A DNA stretch of 64,000 nucleotides, taken from assembly GCF_005280195.1 (NCBI RefSeq), contig NZ_SZPR01000007.1:86028-150027 (forward strand). The letters are read 5' to 3'. The stretch's first letter is position 1; every line of letters starts with the position of its first letter. The position numbers were made by a program, and so were the translations under genes. The stretch comes from Streptomyces galbus (GTDB taxonomy: Bacteria > Actinomycetota > Actinomycetes > Streptomycetales > Streptomycetaceae). Below the pieces are notes generated by a model that was not told where the DNA came from, searched no databases, and was given only the letters and a program-made list of their open reading frames with translations. Of this stretch, positions 27,604 to 36,154 are shown in pieces.

Positions 27604-27623
27604 TCCTGGTCCTACGACCAGGA
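27604..27623. promoter_or_regulatory. Palindromic operator between regulator and alcohol dehydrogenase
   Basis: TCCTGGTC-CTAC-GACCAGGA has perfect eight-base arms with a four-base centre. It starts 12 bases upstream of the XRE regulator's first codon and lies in the 189-base gap shared with the divergent dehydrogenase. It is the best operator candidate for that regulator. Confidence 0.6.
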
Positions 27624-27781
27624 GCCTGACCCCGTCAGTGGTACGCACGCCGGACGTACGCAAAGGCGTGACCTGGGTGGAGGGACGGATATCGGGCACG
27701 CTGGAAGCCGTGCCCGGCCGCCGGCAGGCGGGCCGGGCGGTACGGAACCCCGTCACGTGACCTGCTAGGAGGCCCCTCGGC

Positions 27782-28825
27782 ATGACCACTGTTGCTGCGT
27801 ACGCCGTCCCCGCCCCCAAGGCTCCGCTGGAGCGCACGACGATCGAGCGGCGACCGGTCGGCGAGTTCGACGTGCTGATCGACATCAAGTTCGCCGGCAT
27901 CTGCCACTCGGACATCCACCAGGCCCGCGAGGGCTGGGGCGAGGCGATGTTCCCGATGGTCCCCGGCCACGAGATCGCCGGTGTCGTCTCCGAGGTCGGC
28001 CCCGGCGTGACGAAGTTCGCCGTCGGCGACCGCGTGGGCGTCGGCTGCATGGTCGACTCCTGCCGCACGTGCGACAACTGCAGGGCCGGGCAGGAGCAGT
28101 ACTGCACCGGCGGCGGCATGGTCGGCACGTACAACGCGGTCGACAGGAACGGCGAGCCCACCTACGGCGGCTACGCCCAGGCGATCGTCGTCGACGAGAA
28201 CTACGTCGTGCGCATCCCCGACGGCCTGTCCCTCGACGTGGCCGCCCCGCTGCTGTGCGCCGGCATCACCACGTACTCCCCGCTCAAGCACTGGAACGCC
28301 GGCCCCGGCAAGAAGGTCGCGGTCCTCGGCATGGGCGGCCTCGGCCACATGGCGGTCAAGATCGCGCACGCCCTGGGCGCCGAGGTGACCGTGCTGTCGC
28401 AGTCCCTGCGCAAGAAGGACGACGGGCTGAAGCTGGGCGCCGACCACTACTACGCCACCAGCGACCCGAAGACCTTCGAGGAGCTGGCCGGCAGCTTCGA
28501 CCTGATCCTGTCCACCGTCTCGGCCCCGCTGGACTTCGGCGCCTTCCTGTCGCTGCTGCGGACCGACGGCGCGCTGGTCAACGTCGGCGCCCCCGAGGAG
28601 CCGATCTCGCTGAACCTGTTCTCGGTGATCAACAACCGCAAGACCCTCGCGGGCTCCATGATCGGCGGCATCGCCGAGACCCAGGAGATGCTCGACTTCT
28701 GCGCGGCGCACGGCTTCGGCGCGGAGATCGAGCTGATCGCCGCGGAGGAGATCAACGAGGCGTACGAGCGGGTGCTGAACAGCGACGTGCGGTACCGCTT
28801 CGTGATCGACACGGCGACGATCTGA
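27782..28825 (+). CDS. Zinc-dependent NAD(P) alcohol dehydrogenase (YahK/CAD type)
   Basis: This 347-residue medium-chain dehydrogenase interconverts aldehydes and alcohols. Catalytic zinc ligands are in GICHSDIH and PGHEIAG. The structural zinc site has four cysteines in [15 protein letters not shown]. The Rossmann motif is [12 protein letters not shown]. The overall pattern is that of the cinnamyl-alcohol/YahK branch, usually NADP-dependent with aldehyde reduction as the favoured direction. AGGAGGCCCCTCGGC precedes the ATG. It is probably controlled by the divergent XRE regulator. A strong terminator follows. Confidence 0.93.
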   Translation: MTTVAAYAVPAPKAPLERTTIERRPVGEFDVLIDIKFAGICHSDIHQAREGWGEAMFPMVPGHEIAGVVSEVGPGVTKFAVGDRVGVGCMVDSCRTCDNCRAGQEQYCTGGGMVGTYNAVDRNGEPTYGGYAQAIVVDENYVVRIPDGLSLDVAAPLLCAGITTYSPLKHWNAGPGKKVAVLGMGGLGHMAVKIAHALGAEVTVLSQSLRKKDDGLKLGADHYYATSDPKTFEELAGSFDLILSTVSAPLDFGAFLSLLRTDGALVNVGAPEEPISLNLFSVINNRKTLAGSMIGGIAETQEMLDFCAAHGFGAEIELIAAEEINEAYERVLNSDVRYRFVIDTATI

Positions 28826-28850
28826 CGTCCGCCGGGCCGGTGACCCGGAG

Positions 28851-28889
28851 ACCGGGCCCCGGTCCGCCCCGTGCGGGCCGGGGCCCGGT
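28851..28889. terminator. Bidirectional terminator after the alcohol dehydrogenase
   Basis: ACCGGGCCCCGG (28851-28862) pairs perfectly with CCGGGGCCCGGT (28878-28889) around a 15-base loop that can itself fold. It lies between the convergent dehydrogenase and S51-like peptidase genes. Confidence 0.75.
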
Positions 28890-28917
28890 CGCGTCCCCGT
28901 CCGCGCACGGTCGTACG

Positions 28918-29730
28918 TCAGCCGTTCACGGGGAACGACGCGCCGGCCCCGTACGAGCGGACCAGCACCCCGGCTCCGTCGGGCGCCCGCCGCACGGTGT
29001 GGGCGCGGCCGAGTCCGGCGACGGTCACGGCGACCCCGCTCCCCTCGCCCTCGCCCTCGCGCTCGCCGGGAGCCACCTCGATCACCGTGTTCTCGTCGAG
29101 CGCGACCCCCCACCCGGCCCGCCCGGCGGCCACGGCGGTGGCGAGCCGGGGCAGCGTCCCCCACTGGGCGGCGTGCACGTCCACCGCGAACGGCACCAGC
29201 CCGAGCCCAGGCCGCACCGCGACCTCGTCCAGGTCCTCCCCGGCGTCCTCGGGGCACACCGCGACCCCGTCCGCCCGCCACCCGCCGACCACGGCGTCCC
29301 GGGCGGCCAGCGCGGCCCCGGCGGAGAACCCGGCGTAGGGGATGCCGCGCTCCGCCAGCAGCGCCACCGTCGGCGCGGCGTCCGCGGCGAACGCCTCCTG
29401 GTAGGCGGGCGTCAGCCCGCCGCACACCAGCAGGCCGTCCACGCCGTCCAGGACGGCGGCCGGCGCGAAGCGGCCCCCGAGCGGCACCAGCACCGGCACC
29501 GGCGCGCAGTCACCGGCCTCGCGCAGCACCGGCTCGTACCGGGCGAACTGCGCGGCCCCGTCGCCCTCGTCCAGGACGACGCACCCGATGCGGGGCGCGC
29601 GGCCCGCGGCCCGGGCGGCGGCCGCCCGGACGAAGGGCCCGTACACGGCGGCGACGGCCCCCCGGTCCCACCCACCGCCGATCAGGAACGTGGACGGGCC
29701 CACGGAGCGGGGGTGGTGGATGTCGGCCAT
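28918..29730 (-). CDS. Peptidase S51-like protein (cyanophycinase/dipeptidase E fold)
   Basis: This 270-residue protein has the class-I glutamine-amidotransferase-like fold of family S51. The candidate nucleophile sits in GIPYAGFSAGAALAARDA (Gly-x-Ser-Ala-Gly), and the opening STFLIGGGWD and LLVCGGLTPAYQEAF match the family's substrate-loop positions. Characterised members cleave Asp-X dipeptides or cyanophycin, but no cyanophycin synthetase is visible here. The ATG at 29730 begins at the conserved part; the 5' extension to 29802 looks non-coding. The Gly/Glu repeat GEREGEGEGSG near residue 220 is an unusual low-complexity loop. Confidence 0.82.
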   Translation of the reverse strand: MADIHHPRSVGPSTFLIGGGWDRGAVAAVYGPFVRAAAARAAGRAPRIGCVVLDEGDGAAQFARYEPVLREAGDCAPVPVLVPLGGRFAPAAVLDGVDGLLVCGGLTPAYQEAFAADAAPTVALLAERGIPYAGFSAGAALAARDAVVGGWRADGVAVCPEDAGEDLDEVAVRPGLGLVPFAVDVHAAQWGTLPRLATAVAAGRAGWGVALDENTVIEVAPGEREGEGEGSGVAVTVAGLGRAHTVRRAPDGAGVLVRSYGAGASFPVNG

Positions 29731-29936
29731 GCGTGCCTCCCGGGATGTCGACCGTCCGTCATTCAGCCCCACGGGTGCCGTACGGGGCAACCGGATTCGC
29801 ACCGCCCGGCGCCCGATCGCACCGGTGCCGGAAAAAGTCCGCGGATGATGTCCCGTCGATGTCGAGAACCCGTGATCCGCTCCGTCCCCGGGGTGAGAGC
29901 GACCACAATGGGTCGTACCGGAGCGAGGAGCCCACC

Positions 29937-30347
29937 ATGGCGAAGTACCTGCTGCTCAAGCACTACCGCGGTGCCCCGGCGTGCGCGAACGACGTGCCCA
30001 TGGACCAGTGGACGCCGGAGGAGATCTCGGCGCACGTGGGGTACATGAACGACTTCGCGGCCCGGCTGGAGAAGACCGGCGAGTACGTGGACGCCCAGGC
30101 GCTCGCCCCCGAGGGGACGTGGGTCCGGTACGACGGGGAGGGCCGCCCGCCGGTCACCGACGGCCCGTTCGCCGAGACCAAGGACCTCATCGCGGGCTGG
30201 ATGGTGATCGACGTCGACAGCTACGAGCGCGCCGTCGAACTGGCCGGGGAACTGTCCGCGGCCCCCGGTGCCGGCGGCCGGCCGCTGCACGAGTGGCTGG
30301 AGCTGCGCCCCTTCCTGGGCCTGCACAACCCCTGCGTGACGGACTGA
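29937..30347 (+). CDS. YCII-related DGPF-domain protein
   Basis: This 136-residue protein has the DGPF/YCII fold: MAKYLLLKHYRG at the start and TDGPFAETKDLIAGW with the defining D-G-P-F motif. Such proteins are the typical partners of ECF42 sigma factors, and the sigma gene starts eight bases after this stop codon, so the two are cotranscribed. In S. venezuelae the ECF42 factor is reported to control DGPF genes. The biochemical role of DGPF proteins is unknown. GCGAGGAG lies seven to fourteen bases upstream as a ribosome site. Confidence 0.9.
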   Translation: MAKYLLLKHYRGAPACANDVPMDQWTPEEISAHVGYMNDFAARLEKTGEYVDAQALAPEGTWVRYDGEGRPPVTDGPFAETKDLIAGWMVIDVDSYERAVELAGELSAAPGAGGRPLHEWLELRPFLGLHNPCVTD

Positions 30348-30355
30348 CCGCGCCG

Positions 30356-31501
30356 ATGGACGAGGCCCTGCTGCGCAGCCTCACCCCGGGCGTGCTCGCC
30401 GTCCTCGTCCGCCGCGGGGCCGACTTCGCGGCGGCCGAGGACGCCGTCCAGGACGCCCTGGTCGAGGCCGTCCGGGTCTGGCCGGCCGACCCGCCGCGCG
30501 ACCCGCGGGGCTGGCTGGTCACCGTGGCGTGGCGCCGGTTCCTCGACGCGGCCCGGGCGGACACGGCCCGCCGGCGGCGGGAGGACCGGCTCGACGAGGA
30601 GCCCGCGCCCGGTCCGGCGCGAGCGGTGGACGACACGCTCCAGGTCTACTTCCTGTGCGCCCACCCGTCGCTGACGCCCGCGTCCGCGGCCGCGCTCACC
30701 CTGCGCGCCGTGGGCGGCCTGACCACCCGGCAGATCGCCCGGGCCTACCTGGTGCCCGAGGCGACCATGGCCCAGCGCATCAGCCGCGCGAAGCGGTCCG
30801 TGGCGGGCGTGCGGTTCGACCGGCCCGGTGACGTGGCGACCGTGCTGCGCGTGCTCTACCTGGTCTTCAACGAGGGCTACTCCGGCGACGTCGACCTCGC
30901 CGCCGAGGCCGTCCGGCTCACCCGGCAGCTCGCCGCGGTGATCGACCACCCGGAGGTGTCCGGGCTGCTCGCCCTGATGCTGCTGCACCACGCCCGACGC
31001 GGCGCCCGCACCGCACCGGACGGCAGCCTGGTGCCGCTGGCCGAGCAGGACCGCGGCCGGTGGGACACCGGACTCATCGCCGAGGGCGTGCGCATTCTCC
31101 AGCGGGCCCTCGCCCGCGACCGGCTGGGCGAGTTCCAGGCCCAGGCCGCCGTCGCCGCCCTTCACGCGGACGCGCCGAGAGCCGAGGAGACGGACTGGGT
31201 GCAGATCGTCGAGTGGTACGACGAACTGGTCCGCCTCACCGGCAGTCCCGTCGCCCGCCTGAACCGCGCGGTCGCCGTGGGCGAGGCCGACGGCCCGCGC
31301 GCCGGTCTGAAGGCCCTGGAAGAGCTGGACCCCGCGCTGCCCCGGTACACCGCGGTGGCCGCCCACCTCCACGAACGCGACGGCGACCTGACCACCGCGG
31401 CACGGCTCTACGCGGAGGCCGCCCACCACGCGCCCACGCTGCCCGAACGCGATCACCTGACCCGTCGGGCGGCCCGCCTCAACAGCCGTCCCCGGCCCTG
31501 A
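30356..31501 (+). CDS. ECF42-group RNA polymerase sigma factor
   Basis: This 381-residue sigma factor has region 2 (GADFAAAEDAVQDALVEAVRVW and PRGWLVTVAWRRFLD), region 4 (ALTLRAVGGLTTRQIARAYL with MAQRISRAKR) and a long C-terminal extension of about 200 residues. The extension begins VLYLVFNEGYSG and ends in TPR-like helices. This architecture and the upstream DGPF gene define group ECF42, in which the extension replaces an anti-sigma factor as the control element. No anti-sigma gene is present nearby, in agreement. Confidence 0.92.
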   Translation: MDEALLRSLTPGVLAVLVRRGADFAAAEDAVQDALVEAVRVWPADPPRDPRGWLVTVAWRRFLDAARADTARRRREDRLDEEPAPGPARAVDDTLQVYFLCAHPSLTPASAAALTLRAVGGLTTRQIARAYLVPEATMAQRISRAKRSVAGVRFDRPGDVATVLRVLYLVFNEGYSGDVDLAAEAVRLTRQLAAVIDHPEVSGLLALMLLHHARRGARTAPDGSLVPLAEQDRGRWDTGLIAEGVRILQRALARDRLGEFQAQAAVAALHADAPRAEETDWVQIVEWYDELVRLTGSPVARLNRAVAVGEADGPRAGLKALEELDPALPRYTAVAAHLHERDGDLTTAARLYAEAAHHAPTLPERDHLTRRAARLNSRPRP

Positions 31502-31532
31502 CGGGTCACCTCCGGCCCGGACCGGCGGGCGC

Positions 31533-31558
31533 GGAATCGCCGGGCGCCCTGCCGTGTT
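31533..31558 (+). promoter_or_regulatory. SigR-type promoter of msrA
   Basis: GGAAT (31533-31537), an 18-base spacer and GTT (31556-31558) match exactly the Streptomyces SigR consensus GGAAT-N18-GTT used for thiol-oxidative stress genes. Transcription would start near 31565, about 80 bases before the msrA ATG. MsrA is an expected member of this regulon. Confidence 0.75.
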
Positions 31559-31643
31559 GACGACATCGGGCCGGGAGTCTCGCGGTGTGTGCGCGGGACC
31601 GTCCGGGTGACCAGTGACCGAGTCGAGGAGTGTGGAGGCCGCA

Positions 31644-32162
31644 ATGGGTGCGCAGACGCAGAGGGCCGTGCTGGCGGGCGGATGTTTCTGGGGGATGGAG
31701 GAGCTGATCCGCCGGCTCCCGGGCGTGACCGCGACCCGGGTCGGCTACACCGGGGGAGACGTGCCGAACGCGACGTACCGCAACCACGGCACGCACGCGG
31801 AGGCCATCGAGATCCTCTTCGACCCGGAGCAGACCGACTACCGCGCCCTGCTCGAGTTCTTCTTCCAGATCCACGACCCGAGCACGAAGAACCGCCAGGG
31901 CAACGACATCGGCACGAGCTACCGCTCGGCGATCTACTACGTGGACGACGAGCAGAAGCGGATCGCCGAGGAGACCATCGCGGACGTGGACGCCTCCGGC
32001 CTGTGGCCCGGCAAGGTCGTCACCGAGGTGGAGCCGGTCGGCCCCTTCTGGGAGGCCGAGCCCGAGCACCAGGACTACCTCCAGCGCTACCCGGACGGCT
32101 ACACCTGCCACTTCCCCCGTCCGGACTGGCGCCTGCCGCGCCGCGCCTCGACGCAGGCGTGA
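31644..32162 (+). CDS. msrA: Peptide-methionine (S)-S-oxide reductase
   Basis: This 172-residue enzyme repairs oxidised methionine. The catalytic cysteine is in [35 protein letters not shown] follows, and the Y-R-S and [14 protein letters not shown] segments complete the substrate pocket. The C-terminal tail [10 protein letters not shown] has no resolving cysteine, so recycling probably relies on another thiol system such as mycoredoxin or thioredoxin. GGAGG lies five bases before the ATG, which favours this start over the GTG at 31614. A consensus SigR promoter lies upstream. Confidence 0.94.
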   Translation: MGAQTQRAVLAGGCFWGMEELIRRLPGVTATRVGYTGGDVPNATYRNHGTHAEAIEILFDPEQTDYRALLEFFFQIHDPSTKNRQGNDIGTSYRSAIYYVDDEQKRIAEETIADVDASGLWPGKVVTEVEPVGPFWEAEPEHQDYLQRYPDGYTCHFPRPDWRLPRRASTQA

Positions 32163-32184
32163 CGCGGGCGGTGCGGGCGCCGGG

Positions 32185-33303
32185 TCAGTGCGGCAGCGTG
32201 GCCGGGCTGCCGCCGTTGGCCTCGTAGCCCGCCACCGCCAGCGCGCGGTACACCGCGAACTCCGCCGCCGGGTCGGGGGAGAGGGTCCAGGGCAGCGCGC
32301 CGACGTGGCCGTCGACGTGCACCAACTGGCTCATGGCCTCCGACCAGCGCTCGGCGCGGACCAGGAAGAACACCAGCAGGTGGCGGACGTGGGCCAGCAT
32401 CGGGTCGTCCGGGCGGGCCGCGTGCACCGCGTGCAGCGCGCCGTGGATCGCCTTGGTCACCGTCTCCGACCGGTAGAAGCCCGCGACCAGGTTGACCTCC
32501 GGCAGGTGCTCGAAGACCGCGAACAGCGGCAGCGCGGCGAGCAGGGAGCCGCGCGGGGCGCGCGCCGCCGCGGCCTCCGCGAACTGGTACGCCAGCTCGC
32601 GCGAACCGTGCCACTTCTCGCACCAGTAGTGCAGGGCCGCCAGGTGCGCGCCCATGTGGTGCGGCGCCCGGTCCAGGATCCTCAGCCAGAGCTGCTCGAA
32701 CTCGGGCCGCGAGTAGCCCAGGCCGCGGGCCACCGACAGCTCCACGATGTACGGCACGGGGTCGGCGGGGGACAGCAGGGCCGCCTGGCCGCAGGCGTCC
32801 CGGGCCTCCTCCATGATGATCCGGAAGTCGTCCGTGCCGGGCGTCGCCGTGCGCCACGCCTGCTGCACCAGGAACTCGGCGTGCACGGCCGCGCCGCCCG
32901 GGTCCTTGGGCGCCTGGACGCGCCACACCCGCAGCCACTGCCCGCCCGGCGTCTCGCTGACGCCGCCCGGCCGCTGCTGGAGCTCCAGCGCCGCCGCGCC
33001 GGCGAAGGCCTGCACGCGCTGCCAGCGCAGCTCGCCCTGCGTCTCCGTGCCCGCGAGGAGCTGCTGGGCCGCGCGGTGGTCCTGGCCGCGCTGGACGACG
33101 TCGAGGACGTCCAGCAGGTCCTGGTCGGGTCCGGGCAGGCGGATGTCCAGCTCCTCCTCGAGCGCGAAGCCGTAGTCCGCCGGATCCGCGGCGTCCGGAT
33201 GGCCCGGCGCGACCTGCTCGATCCGCCCCCGCCTGCGCAGCAGGAACGGGCTCAGCACGACGCCCGTCATGACCAGCGCCATCAGGACCCAGAGAATCTC
33301 CAT
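32185..33303 (-). CDS. Conserved membrane-anchored helical-repeat protein
   Basis: This 372-residue protein starts with one membrane helix (residues 2-22, ILWVLMALVMTGVVLSPFLL), then RRRGR as a stop-transfer cluster, so the bulk is cytoplasmic. Residues about 60-360 are Ala/Leu-rich helical hairpins reminiscent of TPR or SEL1-like arrays, with GAHLAALHYWCEKWHGS near residue 215. No enzymatic motif is recognised. It is divergent from metB. I recall a conserved homologue next to metB in other streptomycetes, without known function. Confidence 0.8.
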   Translation of the reverse strand: MEILWVLMALVMTGVVLSPFLLRRRGRIEQVAPGHPDAADPADYGFALEEELDIRLPGPDQDLLDVLDVVQRGQDHRAAQQLLAGTETQGELRWQRVQAFAGAAALELQQRPGGVSETPGGQWLRVWRVQAPKDPGGAAVHAEFLVQQAWRTATPGTDDFRIIMEEARDACGQAALLSPADPVPYIVELSVARGLGYSRPEFEQLWLRILDRAPHHMGAHLAALHYWCEKWHGSRELAYQFAEAAAARAPRGSLLAALPLFAVFEHLPEVNLVAGFYRSETVTKAIHGALHAVHAARPDDPMLAHVRHLLVFFLVRAERWSEAMSQLVHVDGHVGALPWTLSPDPAAEFAVYRALAVAGYEANGGSPATLPH

Positions 33304-33424
33304 GCCTCAAGCGAACCAGACCGCGCCGACAATTGGCCAACCCCCTGCCGTGCGGGAGGCTGTGCCGGGAGCCACGCCGCCGCCGATCGGCATCCGCCCT
33401 CCCGGCGCACTACCCTCGGTGCAC

Positions 33425-34582
33425 ATGAGCGACAGGCACATCAGTCAGCACTTCGAGACCCTCGCGATCCACGCGGGCAACACCGCCGATCCCCTGACCG
33501 GCGCGGTCGTCCCGCCGATCTACCAGGTCTCGACCTACAAGCAGGACGGCGTCGGCGGCCTGCGCGGCGGCTACGAGTACAGCCGCAGCGCCAACCCGAC
33601 GAGGACCGCCCTGGAGGAGAACCTCGCCGCCCTGGAGGGCGGCCGCCGGGGCCTCGCGTTCGCGTCCGGACTGGCGGCCGAGGACTGCCTGTTGCGTACG
33701 CTGCTCAGCCCCGGCGACCACGTGGTGATCCCCAACGACGCGTACGGCGGCACGTTCCGCCTGTTCGCGAAGGTCGTCGCCCGCTGGGGCGTCGAGTGGT
33801 CGGTCGCGGACACCAGCGACCCGGCCGCCGTGCGGGCCGCCATCACCCCGAAGACCAAGGCCGTCTGGGTCGAGACGCCCTCCAACCCGCTGCTCGGCAT
33901 CACCGACATCGCCGCCGTCGCCCAGGTCGCCCGGGACGCCGGCGCCCGGCTCGTCGTCGACAACACCTTCGCCACGCCCTACCTCCAGCAGCCGCTGTCG
34001 CTCGGCGCGGACGTCGTGGTCCACTCGCTCACCAAGTACATGGGCGGCCACTCCGACGTCGTCGGCGGTGCGCTGATCACGGCGGACGAGACCCTCGGCG
34101 AGGAGCTGGCGTACCACCAGAACGCGATGGGCGCGGTCGCCGGGCCCTTCGACTCCTGGCTGGTGCTGCGCGGCACCAAGACCCTGTCGGTGCGCATGGA
34201 CCGGCACAGCGAGAACGCCACCAAGGTCGCCGAGATGCTCGCCCGCCACCCGCGCGTGACGCACGTGCTCTACCCGGGGCTGCCCGAGCACCCGGGCCAC
34301 GAGGTCGCCGCCAAGCAGATGCGCGCGTTCGGCGGCATGGTGTCGTTCCGCGTGGAGGGCGGCGAGGAGGCGGCCGTCGAGGTCTGCAACCGCGCCCAGG
34401 TGTTCACCCTCGGCGAGTCCCTCGGCGGCGTCGAGTCGCTGATCGAGCACCCGGGCCGCATGACGCACGCGTCCGTCGCCGGGTCCGCCCTGGAGGTCCC
34501 GGGCGACCTGGTCCGCCTCTCCGTCGGCATCGAGAACGTCGACGACCTGCTGGAGGACCTGCAGCAGGCCCTGGGCAAGTAG
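33425..34582 (+). CDS. metB: Cystathionine gamma-synthase / gamma-lyase
   Basis: This 385-residue PLP enzyme of the Cys/Met metabolism family shows YEYSRSANPTRTALEENLAALE, the PLP-lysine segment HSLTKYMGGHSDVVGG and the C-terminal ESLIEHPGRMTH. It joins O-activated homoserine with cysteine, or splits cystathionine. Sequence alone does not separate the two activities, and the actinobacterial enzymes often do both. The ATG at 33425 is family-consistent; the in-frame upstream ATG at 33269 lies inside the promoter region. Confidence 0.92.
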   Translation: MSDRHISQHFETLAIHAGNTADPLTGAVVPPIYQVSTYKQDGVGGLRGGYEYSRSANPTRTALEENLAALEGGRRGLAFASGLAAEDCLLRTLLSPGDHVVIPNDAYGGTFRLFAKVVARWGVEWSVADTSDPAAVRAAITPKTKAVWVETPSNPLLGITDIAAVAQVARDAGARLVVDNTFATPYLQQPLSLGADVVVHSLTKYMGGHSDVVGGALITADETLGEELAYHQNAMGAVAGPFDSWLVLRGTKTLSVRMDRHSENATKVAEMLARHPRVTHVLYPGLPEHPGHEVAAKQMRAFGGMVSFRVEGGEEAAVEVCNRAQVFTLGESLGGVESLIEHPGRMTHASVAGSALEVPGDLVRLSVGIENVDDLLEDLQQALGK

Positions 34583-34618
34583 GTCCGCGGCCCACCGGCC
34601 GGGGATCGCCCCGCGCGG

Positions 34619-34867
34619 TCACCAGCCGGTCAGGGGTGGGGTCGTCTGCGACGGCGGCTCCACCCAGGGCCGGGCGGTCAGCGCCCAGACCAGCAGCGCC
34701 ACGGCCGCCGCGCACAGCGTCAGCCACACCAGGCGCCGCAGGAGCCGGCGGCGGCGCAGCACGCGCGCGCCGCGCCGGACGACGTCGGCGTACAGGTCCG
34801 GCGGCACGCGCGGGGGCGTGCGGTCCATGATCCGCCGTACGGCGGCCTCCCGCTCCGGCCGGTTCAC
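34619..34867 (-). CDS. Small membrane protein translationally coupled to a sigma factor
   Basis: This 82-residue protein starts at a GTG overlapping the sigma-factor stop codon (GTGA, four bases). The N-terminal 40 residues are basic and helical (DRTPPRVPPDLYADVVRRGARVLRRRRLL), one transmembrane helix follows (WLTLCAAAVALLVWALTA), and a short Pro/Thr-rich tail is outside. Coupling to a sigma-like gene and the single-pass layout suggest a membrane-tethered sigma-binding partner, but no zinc-binding anti-sigma motif is present. The function is inferred only from context. Confidence 0.7.
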   Translation of the reverse strand: MNRPEREAAVRRIMDRTPPRVPPDLYADVVRRGARVLRRRRLLRRLVWLTLCAAAVALLVWALTARPWVEPPSQTTPPLTGW

Positions 34868-35415
34868 GACGGCGCCACCTTCGCCCCGCCCACCGCGGGC
34901 GCAGGCGGGCGCGGCGGGTGCAGCACGGTGGCCGTGGCCCGGTCGCAGACCGTGCCCACCCGCTCCCGGGGCAGCCCCAGCAGCGCCGCGACCTGCTCCT
35001 CGGCGATCCCCTCGTACAGCCGCAGCACCAGGATCAGCCGCTCCTGCGGGCCGAGCACGGCCAGCGCGCTGTCGGGGTGGGCGGGCGGCCGGCCCGGGGC
35101 GCCGTACTGGTGCCAGGCACCGTGCGCGAAGCGGGTGGCCAGGTACTGGCGGGCGTGGTCGTACGGGTCGTCGCCGCGCAGCCGGTCCCAGCACGCGTAC
35201 GTGTGCGCGAGCGCCAGCGACAGCAGCCGCCGCGCGCGGGGGGTGTCGTCGGGCGCCTCCCCGGTGAGCAGGGCGGCGGTGTGCAGCAGCCGGCCCGCCG
35301 CTCCCGCGACGAACGCCTCGAACTCGCGGGCCCGGCGGGTGTCCCGGGCCTGCCGCCTCTGTCGCACCGCGCCTCCCCCGACGCCGAACCGTGGATCCTC
35401 GGGATCCGGTCTCAT
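34864..35415 (-). CDS. Divergent SigE-family (SigM-like) sigma factor
   Basis: This 183-residue protein has the streptomycete SigE-family two-domain pattern. A weak region 2 (FEAFVAGAAGRLLHTAALLTG, then RARRLLSLALAHTYACWDRL) and region 4 (LGPQERLILVLRLYEGIAEEQVAALLGLPRERV) are seen. The core polymerase-binding segment of region 2 is poorly conserved, which raises the possibility of a specialised or degenerate factor. A Pro-rich tail ends the protein. The coupled downstream gene encodes a small membrane protein. Confidence 0.72.
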   Translation of the reverse strand: MRPDPEDPRFGVGGGAVRQRRQARDTRRAREFEAFVAGAAGRLLHTAALLTGEAPDDTPRARRLLSLALAHTYACWDRLRGDDPYDHARQYLATRFAHGAWHQYGAPGRPPAHPDSALAVLGPQERLILVLRLYEGIAEEQVAALLGLPRERVGTVCDRATATVLHPPRPPAPAVGGAKVAPS

Positions 35416-35486
35416 CTGAGGCCAGGGGGAGCCCTCCGGTCAAGAGCCGCGCACGCGCGGGCGCGTGGTGCGCGGCGCGGGCCGGG

Positions 35487-35993
35487 TCAGGACGCCGGGG
35501 ACTGGTCCGCTCCGGGGACGCCCGGGGCGGACATGCGCGCCGACAGGGCGCCGTTGAAGCGCGTGAGGAGCGCGCAGAACGTCTCGCGCTCCTCCGGCGC
35601 CCAGTCGTGTGTCAGCTCGGCCATCAACTGACGCCGCGAGGAGCGCACTTCCTCCAGCCGGGACTGACCGCGCGGGGAGAGCTGCAGCACCACCGCGCGC
35701 CCGTCCTCGGGGTGCGAGGTCCGCTTGACCAGGCCCGTGTCGACGAGCGGCGCCACCTGCCGGGTGACCGTCGAGGAGTCGATGCCCATGCTGGCCGCGA
35801 GCGCCTTGACGCCCATCGGGCCTTCCCTGTCGAGGCGGTTGAGCAGCAGGTACGCGGCGCGGTCCATGGAGTTGCGCACCTGGCCGACCCCGCCGAGCCG
35901 GGTCTGTTCCGCACGCCGCGCGAAGAGCGCGACCTCGTGCTGCAGCGTGTCGAGAAGACCGGTGTCACCGACGGTCGTCATGTCCATCGACAT
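35487..35993 (-). CDS. MarR-family transcriptional regulator
   Basis: This 168-residue regulator has the MarR winged helix: VGQVRNSMDRAAYLLLNRLD leads into MGVKALAASMGIDSSTVTRQV, the recognition helix, and the wing KRTSHPEDGRAVVLQLSPRG. The helical dimerisation segment is near the C-terminus. The ATG at 35993 is preferred to one six codons upstream, which would add MPTTPG; neither has a strong ribosome site. It is divergent from the threonine ammonia-lyase gene. No ligand or operator can be named. Confidence 0.88.
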   Translation of the reverse strand: MSMDMTTVGDTGLLDTLQHEVALFARRAEQTRLGGVGQVRNSMDRAAYLLLNRLDREGPMGVKALAASMGIDSSTVTRQVAPLVDTGLVKRTSHPEDGRAVVLQLSPRGQSRLEEVRSSRRQLMAELTHDWAPEERETFCALLTRFNGALSARMSAPGVPGADQSPAS

Positions 35994-36154
35994 TCCAGGT
36001 GTTGTGGGCATGGCCGGGGGCTCACTTCATGAGGGGTGCTGGGCTGGGGGACAGGGTACGCGGCCGGGACGGCGGTCGTACCGGCGCTGCGCCATCGGAT
36101 TCCGCAGGTTGGTCACACCAGGTCGGCACGTGCGTGAACTGCGATGCTGGGGTC

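Noticed and set aside
34619..35415. Possible frameshifted single sigma factor
   Set aside because: The GTGA overlap with a start codon and the separate membrane-helix protein in the second frame fit two coupled genes better than a broken one.
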